Shown here one piece after another: positions 34,527-47,740 of a stretch of 64,000 nt of DNA. The notes under the pieces were generated by a model that did not search any database, had not been told where the DNA came from, and saw only the letters and a list, made by a program, of their open reading frames with translations. Source of the stretch: Pomacea canaliculata (lineage: Eukaryota; Mollusca; Gastropoda; Architaenioglossa; Ampullariidae); contig NC_037596.1 in NCBI RefSeq assembly GCF_003073045.1, positions 13,017,950 to 13,081,949 of the forward strand. The letters are read 5' to 3'. The translations under genes were made by a program, and so were the position numbers. Positions within the stretch are counted from its first letter, which is position 1. Every line of letters begins with the position of its first letter.

Positions 34527-36749
34527 CTGAAACAAAAATAGTATTTCTCTTCCAATGTTTAAAAATTTTAAACATAATTTACAGAGAAAGTACCAAAACA
34601 GAAATCCCCATTAATTTAAATAATTGGGTTTTTTTTTTTACCAAGAATCTAAGAAAATAGAAGTATGATTGTAAAAATCTGAACAATATTATTATATAAC
34701 ACAATATATTTCTTCATCACATGTTAACATGATATTAAAATGTCATTTTAATCTTTACATTTAGTTTTGAAGTCGTTCTAAAATTAGCTTTTCTGAATTA
34801 AGTCTAGCCTCTTATTTTACTGTCGTTAGTTTTTATTGTCTAGAATTTCTGACAATTGACAACTCTTTATCAATCAAAAGTTAAAGAAAATTTCTTAAAA
34901 CGCAACTACACAAATTTAGGAAAAAACTCTTACATGTCAAAAGAAGCACCTTTGTTGTTAGTGTAAGAAGCATCAATAGGACACAGTGAATTTTGATTGA
35001 AGAACTTCATATTCGGGTGTAGTGTCTTTACACTTCTGTAATTGGGATTGGCAGAATGACCTTATATAGAAATGCGGACTTGTCTGTTCCGAGGTACCTA
35101 AAGTTTAAATTTCCTTGTAGGTATTATTGTAATTAATGTGTATTAACAATGTCACCTTTGTTGAAAACTAGTGCACATTCCGCCCATGCCAATGAACAGC
35201 TAGCATAGCAATCCTCCTGTGCTTTCAATTTTACAATGTTATCTACTTTTTTTCAGCAGAAGAGCGCCTTTATTTATTTTTTAAGGAAAATTACAGGTAT
35301 TATCTCACAATAAATAATGCTAGGGATTCATGTGACATAATGATGCAGAGACCGACAGCGCATTCAACAACATAAACTGAGACACATTACAGTAAATACT
35401 AGGATGCATGCTGGGGTACATTCTCATTATTCACACTTTCGGAGTTCAAATAAAGGCCGTGTCAAAGAGCAGAGCTTTTACTATCACAATGCACTTTATA
35501 ATGTTTCTATAAATTAATGTGCTAATAGTGGGATGAATGTCCCATTCAGATGAATGGATGGATGGAATGACAATGACCAACTTTATTAATCCTAGTGGCT
35601 AATTATTCCCAAAAGTGTGCTCAGTTACACAAATAAAATAAGTGCTAGTTTTCCAAACTAAATAAATATAGGGATAAGGTTGGGGATCATTTTGAAAGGA
35701 TTGTGACACGTTTTTTTCAGAGTTTTTGATGACTAAAACTTTTAAGTACACTGTTTAAACTATAAATATTCTAGACGATTGATAGCACATGTCACCGGTT
35801 AAGAGTACGAAAAACAGGGAAGCATCAATACTTTAAACAGTTAAGTTTTTCAGAGACCAAACTCTAAAGTGTTTCAATTGAATGCAGATGGTCAACTTCC
35901 TTCCCACAGGATACCGAAAGGCCTGACTCTACTTTAGAAGACATCCCTGTGTTCGCAGGAGATTAATACAAGAATAATCCTGGCGAGGTGGACATTAAAT
36001 CTGCTGTCAAACCATCGCTGCCCATCTCTGAAGCAGGAAATACTATCATACTGTGAGCGCCCTAAAACCAATGCACAGTCTTACACATCCCTGTCAAGTT
36101 TTTAATCTTTATTCTGTCTGCGTATTCCTTCTTATTCAAACGCCTTCATTAGAAAATGCTAATCAAAAATAAATTGAAGCTCAGCTGTCATTGTCCCTCC
36201 AAACTTTTTTTCTACGTTCGCGAAATGGAGATTTTAATTTCAAGGAGAAATTTCGGAAGGAAGGACAATTTCAGCACTGGAGCGTCTGCAACTTAATTCG
36301 AAAGCCTTACAAGTTCGTATAGTCTAACTTCATTCACTTGCCTCAACAGATAATCACCTGTACTCTTACCTGTCATAAAACAAATTCTGTGAGGTTCTTC
36401 ATCTCTATTTTGATGATCATTGCGTCTTAGCAAAGAACAAAAAACCGTGTTTATTTTTATTCATTCCAGACTTCAAGTGCTCTCTGGAATCAGTTGTTGT
36501 TTTAAGAAGGATAATTCTACAAGTACTATGGCGAGAGGACAAATCATGAAAAATAAATAAATAAAACTTAAACTGCATTTTAAAGTAAAATGAAATGACC
36601 ATTAATAATCTACTCTGTAGCAGAGACTCTAGGAGGAAGTAAGCAGCATCCATCTGCTTCCTGTCATTTTTGAGCACACACACTCCATTGTTGTTAGTAC
36701 TTGGAAGAAATGTCCGTGTTCATTAATTCTCACTGAGAAGGCTTATACT

Positions 36750-37680
36750 TAGTTTAATTGTTTGGATTTCAGTAGACTGGTGATTTTAACTTTCGATTTT
36801 GTGAGGTAGACAACACAGTCCCTTCTCCTGCTCTGATGACTAATTACTTATACAGTTCAATGGAAAAAAGTTGCATACTCTGCCTCACGGGCCTGTCAGA
36901 TTTATGGCCGTTTTATGGGACATTTTAATTCCTTCCTTCAGATAAATATATATACCTCTCTATATCTTTATTTCCAAATGTTTTTTTCAACCTCAGTTAA
37001 ATTGGAATAAATATGTTTTCTGTCTCCAGGGTATAGAAGAATCTAATCCTCTTCTTAATCATCCTTTACCATCCCTATAATATCATATCTGCTGATAGCA
37101 TTAACTACCACGCAATGAAGCCTCTCACATAAATGCTCTCTGAACATCTAAAAAAATTTACATGTTAATACATGTTAATACAGATTTAATTATAACCTTT
37201 TGAACTTGGGTAAGAAAAAGTGATCACATAACAAAGAACTATACCCATGGTACCTGTTTCCAGGGCATGCACTTTTACCTGACACTAGGCAAACCAGCAG
37301 TCTGGTTGAATTCGATTTTGTCAGAGAAATTCCGCACTTGATTCTGTAAAACAACAGATTTACAACAAAATTTTTTACCTAAAAATGTACAAGAGTTTGG
37401 AGTTTGTCTAGAGTCAAAGTAAACTGGCCAACCAGCTATTTCCGCTCGTTGGGGAGGATACGATATGACTTATAAGAGGTGGAAGCTCCTATGGAAACAG
37501 TTCAATCTTTTTCCTTTCGAGTGTTTAATTCATAAATCAATGAGCACCTAGAAGAAAAAAAACTAGCAAGAAACAAAAATATAGATAAATTATAAAATAT
37601 AACCAACACCGAGAGCACTGAGCCAATGTTGACCAAACACCCTGTACTGTCTGGGTTGTTCTATATGCTGCAAGTTGCTT
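36750..37680. other. Spacer between blocks C and D
   Basis: No gene recognised. A minus-strand stretch near 37350-37280 has splice-like ends and is open in two phases, but neither phase fits the receptor exons. Confidence 0.35.
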
Positions 37681-40424
37681 GTTTATAGCAGTAAAACTAA
37701 ACAAAATACTTTAAGTTTCTTATAGTTTTCTTACTGCAATTACTTAAAGGGTTCTGGAAAAATTGTTCATTATGTTTCGTTCTTGGCTTACACTCATCCT
37801 ACTGTCGGACATTCCTTTTGCCATTACTAGGTACGTGGGCACATGTTCTGGGTACATATTTAATTTGCTTCACAGCTTGAGTAGCAGCTTCAGCTTCTTG
37901 TTGTAACAAAGATGCAATGAATGCGAGTTAAAAGCATACATTTCCTTATAATACCCTTCAATTACACTTACAGATAAGGAAATAAAAAAGAGACTGGCAG
38001 ATGGACGTATGGGATGTGTAACCTGAAAATAAAGTCTTCCAAAGCTATAAAGAACGGAGTATTTTTATCCATTTTGGTTTTCCAAATTTAATGAACTCAC
38101 GATCTGTGCAACATAAAAATATACTCTTCTCTTAATATATTGTTAAGGGAGCCGATTAATGTGTAACAATTTCTATCTCTCTCAAAACATAAGTGTATTG
38201 GAAACACTTTTATTAATGTTGCCATTCCTACCTCCACACTGAACTTACTGTTCTTTCCTTTTAACGTCCCAGTTTGAATCTCACCTTGTGCAGCTGTTGT
38301 TGATATAAAGGTCCTGATGATGAACAAAGAATTGTAACTTTGTGTGACACAAAGATGACTTTTCTTTCTGTGCGCTCGTGAGTGTGGGCAAGCTTAGACA
38401 GGTGCGCTTTTTTTCGTACGTGAAAATTACAATGTACACAAAACTGTTCTAATATCTTTTACTTATCTTATTGAAATGTAACCATACCTTACTTTGTTGA
38501 TTCCTTTTGTTTCTTCGTGTCCGCCGTGCAAAAACATCTCAAGAAAGTTTTTAATATACTTCATTCTCGTTGACGTCATTCAATAGTAACGGACATGTCC
38601 AGCAAGTGAGCACATCGGTGACAGTTATCAGATAAACAGTGAAGGTGACAAATCGCGTTACGTAATAAACGTAATTATAACTACACAATAAACCGACATC
38701 CATCCATACTCTTAAAATTTTTAATTATTCCTAGTCTTGTCAGTATATCTGTAACTTTATGTGGTTTTAAAATCCCGTCCGATGATGTTTTCTTTCGACA
38801 ATGCATACCTCATGGATAAACGGATATTTCATAAAAGGAAGCTAACAGTAAGATCGGGAAATTGGATTTATACTGCTGCATTACTGATTGCAATTTAGAC
38901 TGCTAGGACTATGTAGGTTTGTTTATTGTTTAATTTCATTAACATATCGAATGTGTTTCTGTTATTCGTATGCTCTGCTATAAATGTTGGTATTTAAAGT
39001 TTTTATGAAAGGACTAGCGTATCTAATAATTGGGCAAAACTCAACGCAAAATACTATTTACCCAAATCTTAAAAACTTCACCCCTTCTTTTCTCCAGATA
39101 CATGTATGAAAACCTTCATCGTGCACTAAAAGAATTGACGTTTGTAAACATAAACACTTCAGTAACATATTGTCGTAAATATTATCATCAGCTCAAACTC
39201 TCAAGACTGGATGGTATCAATATCAATCCTGATGATTTGGTTATTGACATTATATTACACTAAATATTTTTGTGACAAACAAGTGTGTGTATGTATATAC
39301 TCTGTATTCCATACAAAAATGCAATCATTTCTATAAATCAATTGCATTTGTACACTTGAAAGTTTTTTTTTTTTTCTTTAAATAATGTTGGGTACTTACT
39401 GTCTAGAACACTAAATGTTGTGCTGGAAGAACCTTCTTTATTACGCTAAGAGTCAACGTCCAGTTTCCATGGAAGCTGCTGATTTTCTCTGCTAGTCCCA
39501 CCCACAGGATGAGATCAGGTGGTTCGGCCCTCCAGGGCACAGATCACTTTCCTACTGGTGTTATCTTTGAAAGACACTGATGTTAAGAAACATCTTCAGT
39601 GACTTCTGTCGTGTAAGCCTTTACACGAAACATTGCCTTACCGAAAGTAAGACTGACAATTTTCGTAGACTTTTCGTCAAACTGAGGAGGGCCTGCAACA
39701 ATAAAATATATGTTTGCTTGAGGTGAGATAACTCTAACTACTATCATGGAAGAAAATGTGCACTGTATCAATAAGAATTAAAAAGTGTTTAAGCTTCACA
39801 ATGAACATGAGTCAGAATTTAAAAAGCACAACAGTTATGGATATATAAAGGTTTAAACACAAATAACATTTATAGCTATTGACGAATTTTCTTTACCTTA
39901 GAAGTACTATCAGAGTTTATTATAACTTATTGTCTTTCATCATGATTTGGCGAAAGACTCTTTTGCCTCGACTCCTACAAGTCACGAAACACATAAGGAT
40001 AGATAGAAAAATAGGGAGAAAGAAAGCTTAGTCGAATGTATGATAAAATAAAATTCGGTGTTTACGTAACCTGGTATTTATATTTATAGTGCGTCAAGTG
40101 TAATATAAGTTTGTTCAAACTATGAAAAAGAGGAACTAAGAAGCAGTGGGTATGTGTTTTTTCCCTCTTTCTTTCTCCTAATGTTTAACTCTCACTAAGC
40201 GCCCTCGATTTTGAAAATACATGAATTCCGCCTACTATTTAATAGCAGTTTATTTTTAAATATTACGTTCAAAGTTATTTTATAACTTTAGGAGTACATA
40301 CTGATTACAGCTTGTAATAACTGTATTGAAGTAACTTTTTTTTAAAAAAACAGTATGTGTGTAAAACTAATAAGAAAATGACACAAAGGACCGCGAGGTT
40401 TTCCCGTCTTTTCTCACGTTGCTT

Positions 40425-40622
40425 GGAAAGCGGTCCGGTGGCGCAACGGTTAACCTTAACGCCTGTCACCAATACAGTGAAGGTTGGCTGCCCAGAGTTC
40501 ATTTCTCGTCTCGGGCACGCTGTTCTTTCTCTGCACGTGGCATCTGTTTACAGGGCTGGCTGCCTTGCCGTAATATAGCCTTAGTTGCTGACACGGCGTA
40601 AAACAAATTCCCCCCCCCCCCA
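40425..40622 (+). mobile_element. tRNA-derived SINE with poly-C end
   Basis: Pol III box A-like GTGGCGCAACGGTTA at 40438-40452, box B-like AGAGTTCATTTCTC at 40494-40507, and an ending TGACACGGCGTAAAACAAAT before a run of 11 C. The GACGGCGTAAAACAA end is familiar from molluscan SINEs. Inserted in the locus D intron between exons 3 and 4. Confidence 0.65.
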
Positions 40623-43190
40623 CGTTGGTTGGAAGCGGTTCTTTGGTTTTATTTCAAATTTTACTTTAAAGATGTCCAATTCTGGTGCTGAATCTAAAGC
40701 TTTTAATTCAGAGGAGGACTCTTTTGTTATGTCTGGTGAAGAAAATATGTAAAAAGATAAAGAAAATAGTTTTATCTCTCTAAACAATGCAACCACTGTT
40801 CGTGACAAAGACACGAAAGTTGAATTCTTGTTTACTTTTAGTAATTGCTGACAGTTACTAATAACGTCTCAAATAACGCATCATACAATAACTTTTACAA
40901 AACGAAATGTCACTGTGGTTGCATGTATAAGACTTCATTAATTTTTGTCATCGTTTTGCATTTGGAAAGAAAGTTTTTGTATGATAACCCAAAATAGATC
41001 AGCGGAGGCTAACAAAACAGAATGTACATTTAAATAGCAACAGCCTAGGCAACTGTAATTAAAGCTTAGTAACATTGTGGCATTTGAAGGAAATTTTACA
41101 CCTAAATTGTATTGTCTCAAGGCTAAAATTACTGCTTCTTAGGAATTTTGATCATTGGCATTTAGCATACCACGCTAACAATTATTGTTCATAAATAAAG
41201 ATATTTCAATTTGGGGTATTTGACATTTTCTTTTTAATGTCACAAATGTTTATTTATCTTAAGTTTGGTATACAACAACTCTACTTTTGCAATATCTTTA
41301 TATTTAATTGGCAAGTATTTTTCAACACAACCAACAACAACAAAGTTACAGAATGCCTTAAACATTCAGAATAATGAGAGTTAATACTCATTTTCTCTTA
41401 TTCTTATAAATTGTCATGAAATCTTGTAGATTAATAGGATCACATACTATTGGATACTTTCATTATTAATAAATAAGAAGCAGGAGCTCATTATTATATA
41501 CCATACATCAAAGTAGCTGTCAGTATACTTACATCTGACGAGGAATGTCACGGATTGTTTTGCAGGTCCCGTTGCCTTCACATCTGACTACCGGCCAGTC
41601 ATCTTCACACTGGGCAGTAAGAGAGTGGCTCAAGCTTCCTTCGTGTGAAGATTTCAGTTCAGTTCCATGTTTATCCATCAGATAGACGAAGGCTGGAGGA
41701 TTCCCTTGCTTATAAAAGCAGGAAACATTCACCTCCTTACTTTGGTCAACGACATAATCGTTATTAGCCTCTTGTCCTTCCACAGTCAGACTGGTGATGT
41801 TGGGTGGATCTGGACACACACACAACCACACCAAAGAAGGTACAGATAAGCGAGAAAGAAGAAACAAGCATGAGGTTTTCGCTGCATTCGGCTGTTAGCG
41901 AATTCTAGCAATTACTATATACTGTATTTTTGGATATTTCCATTCCACTATTCACTGCCCATGCTGTTATCAATGTGTTGATTGTTTTGAGTTCATTTAT
42001 TTATTCCATAAACTTTAATTTGGACATGCACTTCTCTCACACGAAGTATAATTTACAAAGGGCAGACAAAACTAGTTATTTGTTCATGAACACACACACT
42101 TAATAAATTACATACTGTAGAAGCTGCTGCAGTAACTCACACAAACACCAAAAAAAGAACGTGCTATTAACAGAGTTGATTAAGATACAGCGAAAGACTT
42201 CTATAGTGATATTACCTTAGAAGGTTGAAAACTATCAGTTGTTTGAAGATTTCTACAACATAATTCGATATATACAGTAATTACAATAATTTACTTTGTT
42301 GGGTTACTTCTATTTAAGGGACATATCTAAGACCAATAAACAGAATTATTTTATACAATCATAATATGTCTGACATTTTAAAGATGTTTGTTCTTACTTA
42401 CAGAGCACCTCAACACGTATCATCCGTGTTAGTAGGGGTTTCTTTACTCCCGGGGGGTAAAGCTTCATAACAGTGAGTGACCTCGTGGCGACCTGAGAAA
42501 TGTGAATATCGAAAGCCACAGAGCTTCTGGGGTTTCGTTTCTCCCCGAAACAAATCACACCTGTCCTTTTACCTAACACCTTCCCAAATCTGCTGCTACT
42601 GTTCTCTCTCCATTCAAAGGTGCAGCTAATTTCTTTCCTATTATCATCACAAGTCTCATAGATGTAAAACAATTCTGAAGAAAGAGAGCTTGCCGTGCAA
42701 GGTTGATGGTATAACTGATGTTTGTAAATCCATTTTCCTGCTGTCGTAGGATTTTATCAAAATTAGATTCTCCACCTGAAAGAAAATAATAGTTTTATTC
42801 CACTATTCAGGAAGAACAAAGAGAATGTATCAATAATAGAAATCCCCAGCAATTCAAACACGTTGATTTCAATATGACAGAATTTTGACCAAAAAATTGA
42901 CAAAACAACAAACATTATTGTAAAAGTCAGAGTATTGGAGAGAATTTACTATGTCTTCACCTATTAAAGTTTTATTAGAATATCGTTTTAATATTTATAC
43001 TCAAAGTAGAAAACAATCTTAAAATAAATATGGTAATCTAACCTACGTATTTCACTATCTTCAGCTTTTGCTTATCAAAATTGTGACTAGGGAAATGAAG
43101 AAAACAATCATTCTGATAATTGATAAAACTTTATCAGTCTAAATTTAAAGAAAATTTGTTAAAAACACTAAAATCTTAAGAAGCTCTTAC

Positions 43191-43266
43191 AAGTCAAAAG
43201 AAGCACTTCTGTTGTCAGTGTAAGAAGTATCAATAAGACACAGCCAAGTTTGACTAAGATCTTCAT
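43191..43266 (-). CDS. Locus D exon 1: signal peptide
   Basis: 76 nt, phase 1 end, same length as locus A exon 1. The hydrophobic core is VLLILLTL. Aligning it to C shows that C has one extra base here. Confidence 0.75.
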
Positions 43267-44819
43267 GTTCAGTGTATCTGTTGCACACTTCAGTAAATGG
43301 TATTGACACAGAAAGAGCTTATTGGGAACTGCAGATATTTCTGTTTCGAAACAGCTAAAGTTTAAAATTTCCTTATTCGTTCAATGTATCAATGTGTATT
43401 ACCAATATAATCTTTGTTGAAAACTAGAGCACATTACATCTGCGCCTATGAGCAAGCTCTTAAACAGGAAACATACTCAAAGCACCTAAATACATTGCTC
43501 TATCTCAAACACTGCTGCTATTTTCCTTGCCTTTTCCTTTGTTGGTCTCCATTATTCTTCTTATTCAAATGCTCTTTTGAATTGCGGAAGTTCAGCTGTT
43601 GTTTTTCTGTATTCGCAAAGTGAGAGATTTTATTTTGAAGTGGCAATTTCCAAAGAAAGAAAAGTTGCACAAATTCTTTTGAGGTTTTTGATCTCTAATT
43701 TGATTATCATTGAGTAAGGCGAAAATAAGCCTGTTCAAATTCATACCTTATTTAAACTGTGCTTTAGAGTCAAATGCTTGCCTTAAAAGACAAAATCATG
43801 TGTTTCATGCCCATTATAAAATCTGGGAGCAAAAAATAAATTTCTTTACTCTACATTTTCGATGATGATATTGATGATTATTTTTCATCAGAGAATAATT
43901 AAGCTGTTCATTTCCTTTCATCCCGTTAGTGTGAGGAGTTCAAACACACGACTTGCGAGAATCTCTCTGTAGATGTTTTCTGTAAGTGTCAATTATTTTA
44001 CTTGGAAGGATGTTTCTATAAAATCCTTAGGGTGAGAAGACAATTTTTCCCATCTTTATTTTCATTATGGTCATTAATAAAATATTAAAATAAATGTATT
44101 GTAACGTAACTCTAATTAACTGATCATCTATAAGTCTCTCTAGCATTCTAGATGATGATGCAAGCGCTGTTGGATTGATTGTAGTCTGAATGTTCAGATG
44201 ACCTCTAAAGATCTTCAAGAAAATCCAGGCAATTTATTTATTCTGTGCCATGTGACTACAAGTAGTAGCAGCAGCAATTCAGTTGTCATAATCTATCGTT
44301 ATTGATGTAATGAGGTTTTTTCTGTATTTTTTATAATTCTGGTCAATGTATTGCAATGACATTACAGTAATGTATATTAACAGTAATTAAATCCAACCAG
44401 TGGTAACAAGTATTATAACACTCCCAGAATAAGGCACCACCTTGTTTCTATGATGTTTATTCAGGGCTAAGATTGTCTACACATATTCAGGCATGCGCAA
44501 GAAAAATGAGGGGAAAAATAATTTCATCAAAATACAAAACTTTAAAAGAAATCAAGAAAGAAATAAGGTTGTAAAAGGAAACATATGTTTGACTTAAGTA
44601 GTGGAAAGTAAAACTATAAAAAACAATATTACAGGGCTTGTTGGATACTTTTTTCTTGACTTAGTCATTAAGCTGTAAGAAATTAACAGACTGTCACGCC
44701 CCATTAAAATAGACATTTATTGCAAACTTGAAAATACAAGTTAATAAGGGTCTTCTATTTTACTTTAAATGGAAAGTGACACTATAATTAGTAATCGCTG
44801 TGTCTGTTGCGATTTCTTT

Positions 44820-45870
44820 TCTCACTAAATTAAAAGAAATCCAAGCAGTTCTGTGTATGTTTTAAAGTTTTTCTTTAAAAGTTTCTCCTGCCTGTATATT
44901 ACAACTTTGAGTTTAAATACTTCATCTTCATCATTGTCATCATCCATACCTTGGCTGGTACTGGGTGATAACAGATAAGCTGGCGTAGGCTGACAGTTGA
45001 GCTGGCCACGTCATGCTAAAACTTGAAAAAAGAAGTTATTTGTTTAGCATTTTTTAATTTTATCCCTTACAAAGTATTTTTACTACATTTTACCTAAAGA
45101 AACTGGGAGCAATGCAATTCAAAACAGTGTAGTCAAAGGGAGATAATTATCTTTGAATTTTAGTGTATAAACCTCTTTCGTATTTATGTATTTTTAACTT
45201 TCTGTAGTGCTCACAAGTTTGCTTTAGCCCTAAAGACTTGCTAACTACTTCTCAGGCAGACTTCGCAGAGATTTCGGCTTTTTAATAGTTACATGGAGAT
45301 AAAAGGAGAGGTTCATGCAGGACAGAAGCTTGACACGAAAACAAAAACAAATTTGTCACCATCACAGGAAAGACCAGGTGTCCACAGCACAAAGCTGGAC
45401 TTTTCAGGTCCGGCATCTACCCTTTGACAGAAAAATAACCAGCCTTAGCGAGTAAACTTACATGCACTTAGTTTACTTTTCTTCCTACTCTTCATTTTAT
45501 TTTCTTGCTCATTTTTTTTTTTTTTTTTAAACGATACGAAGTAAAGGGAATTGACTCTGCTGATCTTCAGAGAAAGAGAAACAAGAGTTCTCTTCCTTAT
45601 CTCTCATCCGTAACTACAGCATGGGCTTATTAACCCACCTAGCTTCTACATAGTCTACATGACCGATGTGTAATATTGTATTTTTTTCATACTGCTGCTT
45701 TCGTTCACTGTTGCCCAGAAACCAAAACACTTTTTACGTACATTGTGTATTAAACATTCGTATTTGTGTTTTCCTAACAGTAAGCAATTGGTCTTAATTA
45801 GATTGTAAATAGTGTGATTACCTTGATCATTAATGATCATCAGTGTCGTGATTTACGGTATTTTAAATGG
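44820..45870 (-). repeat. Truncated copy of the locus E 3' region, with exon 4 relic
   Basis: 44880-45020 matches 55015-55215; 45280-45420 matches 55920-56050; 45740-45865 matches 57155-57270. At 45865-45822 the minus strand keeps the end of an exon 4 (ACACTGATGATCATTAATGA) and the following GTAAT donor, compared with ACACTGATCATCACTTATGA in E. The remainder of the exon is lost. Confidence 0.65.
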
Positions 45871-47700
45871 TCAGTGACTAAACTACTCAAATGTACTTTT
45901 TAAGCTTATATAAGCAACCTAAGCGATCGCAGGAGTTTTATAGAAAAAATGATGATGGGATACAAAAAAGATCATGTGATCTTGGTCTCTCTTGCTGCTT
46001 GAACGAAACCTTGATATCAAAGACACTGACACTGACAATGAACATTTTTACTTGTCTCAATGGGTAATTTGAACATGGGAAGGTGCTGTAGTCTCAAAAG
46101 TAAAAGTAACAGTCGAGACACTATCGGATAATCTGTGAGAATCTTTCATCACGAAGGATTATTAAAAGGACGAAGAAGATTTAGCCTCACCGACAAGAAA
46201 GGCGGTTATAAGATAAAAATAACCTGTTCTGAAATTTTGATTAAAGCTCTTTGCCTAGTCATCAGCCGAAAAAGCCCAAGAGGCCAAGAGAAACAGTATC
46301 TCGCAAGGACTCGAACAATCAGTTTGATTACAGACCAGGCAACCCTCTCAGCCCCGATCTCTGGACTCGTGTATCCTTGTGTCCTGCATATCGTGTGAAC
46401 TGAGTAGACGAGACACGGATATGTCCCTTCCCTGTCCATTCGTATCACAAAACTATCTACTGCTTGCTGATGTTATCTCTGATTCTGGTGTACAGGTAGG
46501 ACTTGACAACGGAAGCCACACACATCCTTCACATGATAAGATGCTTTGATCGTGAACGATGTTTTAACATGCACACAATAGATACTGCGTGATCTTTCTT
46601 TTTGACTTTTGTTTCACATTTTTTCTTCTGATAAATATACAAAAAAATAATGATATATTTATTCATATCATTTAAACAGTTGGATAAAATGATGTATTTC
46701 AAAATAAATACAGTGAATCAATGATTGATACAGATATCGTGAAAATACTATAGGAACATATTCTAGCGAGCTCTGATGCACTTTGACCTATCATTTTAGA
46801 ACAATATACAACTTTATTCATTCCCAAAGACAATTACATGCTCGTAGATACTACATACATATACATGTTGAAGCAATTTCTTTTCTCTCTCTCACACACA
46901 CACACACATTCCCAGCAACAGTAGCCAACCTTAGGTCACCTGAGCTTCGTACAAGTTTCTGCCCAGTAGAGTTTATCAAGTGCATATCACATGAAAAAAG
47001 GTAATTGCGGCAACTATTGGTTCGGAACACAGGCATCGCGTACCTACAGACTACAAGTCAAAACTCACGTGCAAATACATGATCGACGGAGGCCCCATTA
47101 CCACATATTCTAGTGGTTATGAAGGTAAGATTATCACATTTTTATTACGAATGTACTGTTATTTCTGTACTCATTCTTACCAATTGTTATCTGTCTCGGT
47201 GATTGCTTCATGCCTAGCTCTACTGTTGAGTAATTGAAATATCAGTGTACCGGGATTAATTCTTTAACGATGCCTAAATTGTGATTCAATATTCAACAGT
47301 AAACCCGAAAGTTGAATTCAGATGTTTTAGAAAGTGTTTTCAATGGAATAGATAAAACAGTGTGTTATTAACTAGAAGTAGTCATGCTTTAATTTGTAAT
47401 AAAATGTTTGGATTCTCTCCTCCAAAAACATAGCAAACCTTTTACTGCAAGTAACTTACTTTTGCTTTTGATATGCTGAAAAAAAATTGCAATAAATGTA
47501 AACCTGGTTTCACATCTTGTTTGAAGTCCTAGAGGTTTACAAGACAACTGAGTAATGTGTCTCTAGTTCCTCACTTTACTTAAACACAAACAAGAGATAA
47601 AATTCCGGTTTTGATGCGCGGTAGACGTTGTGTGTTCGGTTTTAGTGACAGGATATAAAAACCTGTTTGGTTTTTTAGATGAAGAGAGAAGTTACTGGTT
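45871..47700. other. Spacer with dispersed repeat
   Basis: 46880-47090 is a copy of the repeat at 17530-17690, preceded by a (CA)n run. A (TA)/A-rich stretch at 46620-46700. No gene recognised. Confidence 0.4.
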
Positions 47701-47740
47701 AGGGTATAAAAGAGGAGAGGTACAGAACAGTGGTCAGACA
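47701..47740 (+). promoter_or_regulatory. TATA-type promoter candidate of the ankyrin-SOCS gene
   Basis: GGGTATAAAAGAGGAGAGG puts a strong TATA box at 47705-47711. The start would be near 47735, about 770 nt before the ATG. A 5' UTR intron is possible: ATTG|GTGAGT at 47957/47958 and a T-rich CTGTCTCAAG acceptor ending at 48441. Confidence 0.45.

Larger units (their letters stand above)
32414..34973 (-). pseudogene. Locus C: Ig-type receptor, probably a young pseudogene
   Basis: Minus-strand exons: 34973-34934, 34526-34148, 33840-33562, 32707-32414. Exons 3 and 4 (93 and 98 codons) are intact and phase 1-1. Two lesions: a 1-nt insertion in exon 1, so the ATG at 35010 no longer reads the signal peptide (ATG at 34973 still gives a 14-residue one), and a 1-nt insertion near the end of exon 2 (379 nt instead of 378), which brings a TGA at 34158-34156. 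Exon 2 encodes NFSETL, CTFEWRKN, ISQVVTRSLTVM; exon 3 the CEDDWPVVRCEG block; exon 4 PPQF and GNWTLTLRN. No transmembrane or tail exons were recognised below 32414. Could be live if the indels are assembly errors. Confidence 0.7.
30440..36750. repeat. Block C: tandem segmental duplicate (partner 37680-43990)
   Basis: Matched landmarks in the same order: 30480-30780 with 37690-37990; 30900-31110 with 38170-38400; 31260-31380 with 38580-38700; 31990-32190 with 38990-39170; locus C exons with locus D exons; 35150-35210 with 43410-43450; 36180-36300 with 43570-43680. Similarity by eye about 65-85%. This is a roughly 6.5 kb tandem duplication carrying one receptor gene each. Confidence 0.75.
39400..43266 (-). 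pseudogene. Locus D: Ig-type receptor pseudogene with several frameshifts
   Basis: Minus-strand exons: 43266-43191, 42775-42402, 41809-41533, 39692-39400; splice sites are all kept. Exon 1 is a good signal peptide (MKILVKLGCVLLILLTL...). Exon 2 is 374 nt, so the frame is lost near 42690-42710 and later meets TAG. Exon 3 is 277 nt: two 1-nt deletions compared with C near its end change LQNRSV to a frame that stops. Exon 4 has a 2-nt insertion near 39445 and a 1-nt insertion near 39525. These independent indels make an error-only explanation unlikely. No transmembrane or tail exons were found downstream. Confidence 0.82.
37680..43990. repeat. Block D: tandem segmental duplicate (partner 30440-36750)
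   Basis: Same landmarks as block C; D additionally carries a SINE insertion at 40.4 kb and lacks the 31.6 kb repeat, so those postdate the duplication or were lost from one copy. Confidence 0.72.

Noticed and set aside
37280..37360. Minus-strand exon-like stretch with TTTTACAG and GTCAGGTAAA
   Set aside because: Open in two phases, but the phase that would join locus D exon 4 contains TGA; no similarity to other family exons.
40671..40755. Short acidic frame starting MSNSGAESKAFN after the SINE
   Set aside because: Only 23 codons then TAA, no recognisable gag or ORF1 continuation.
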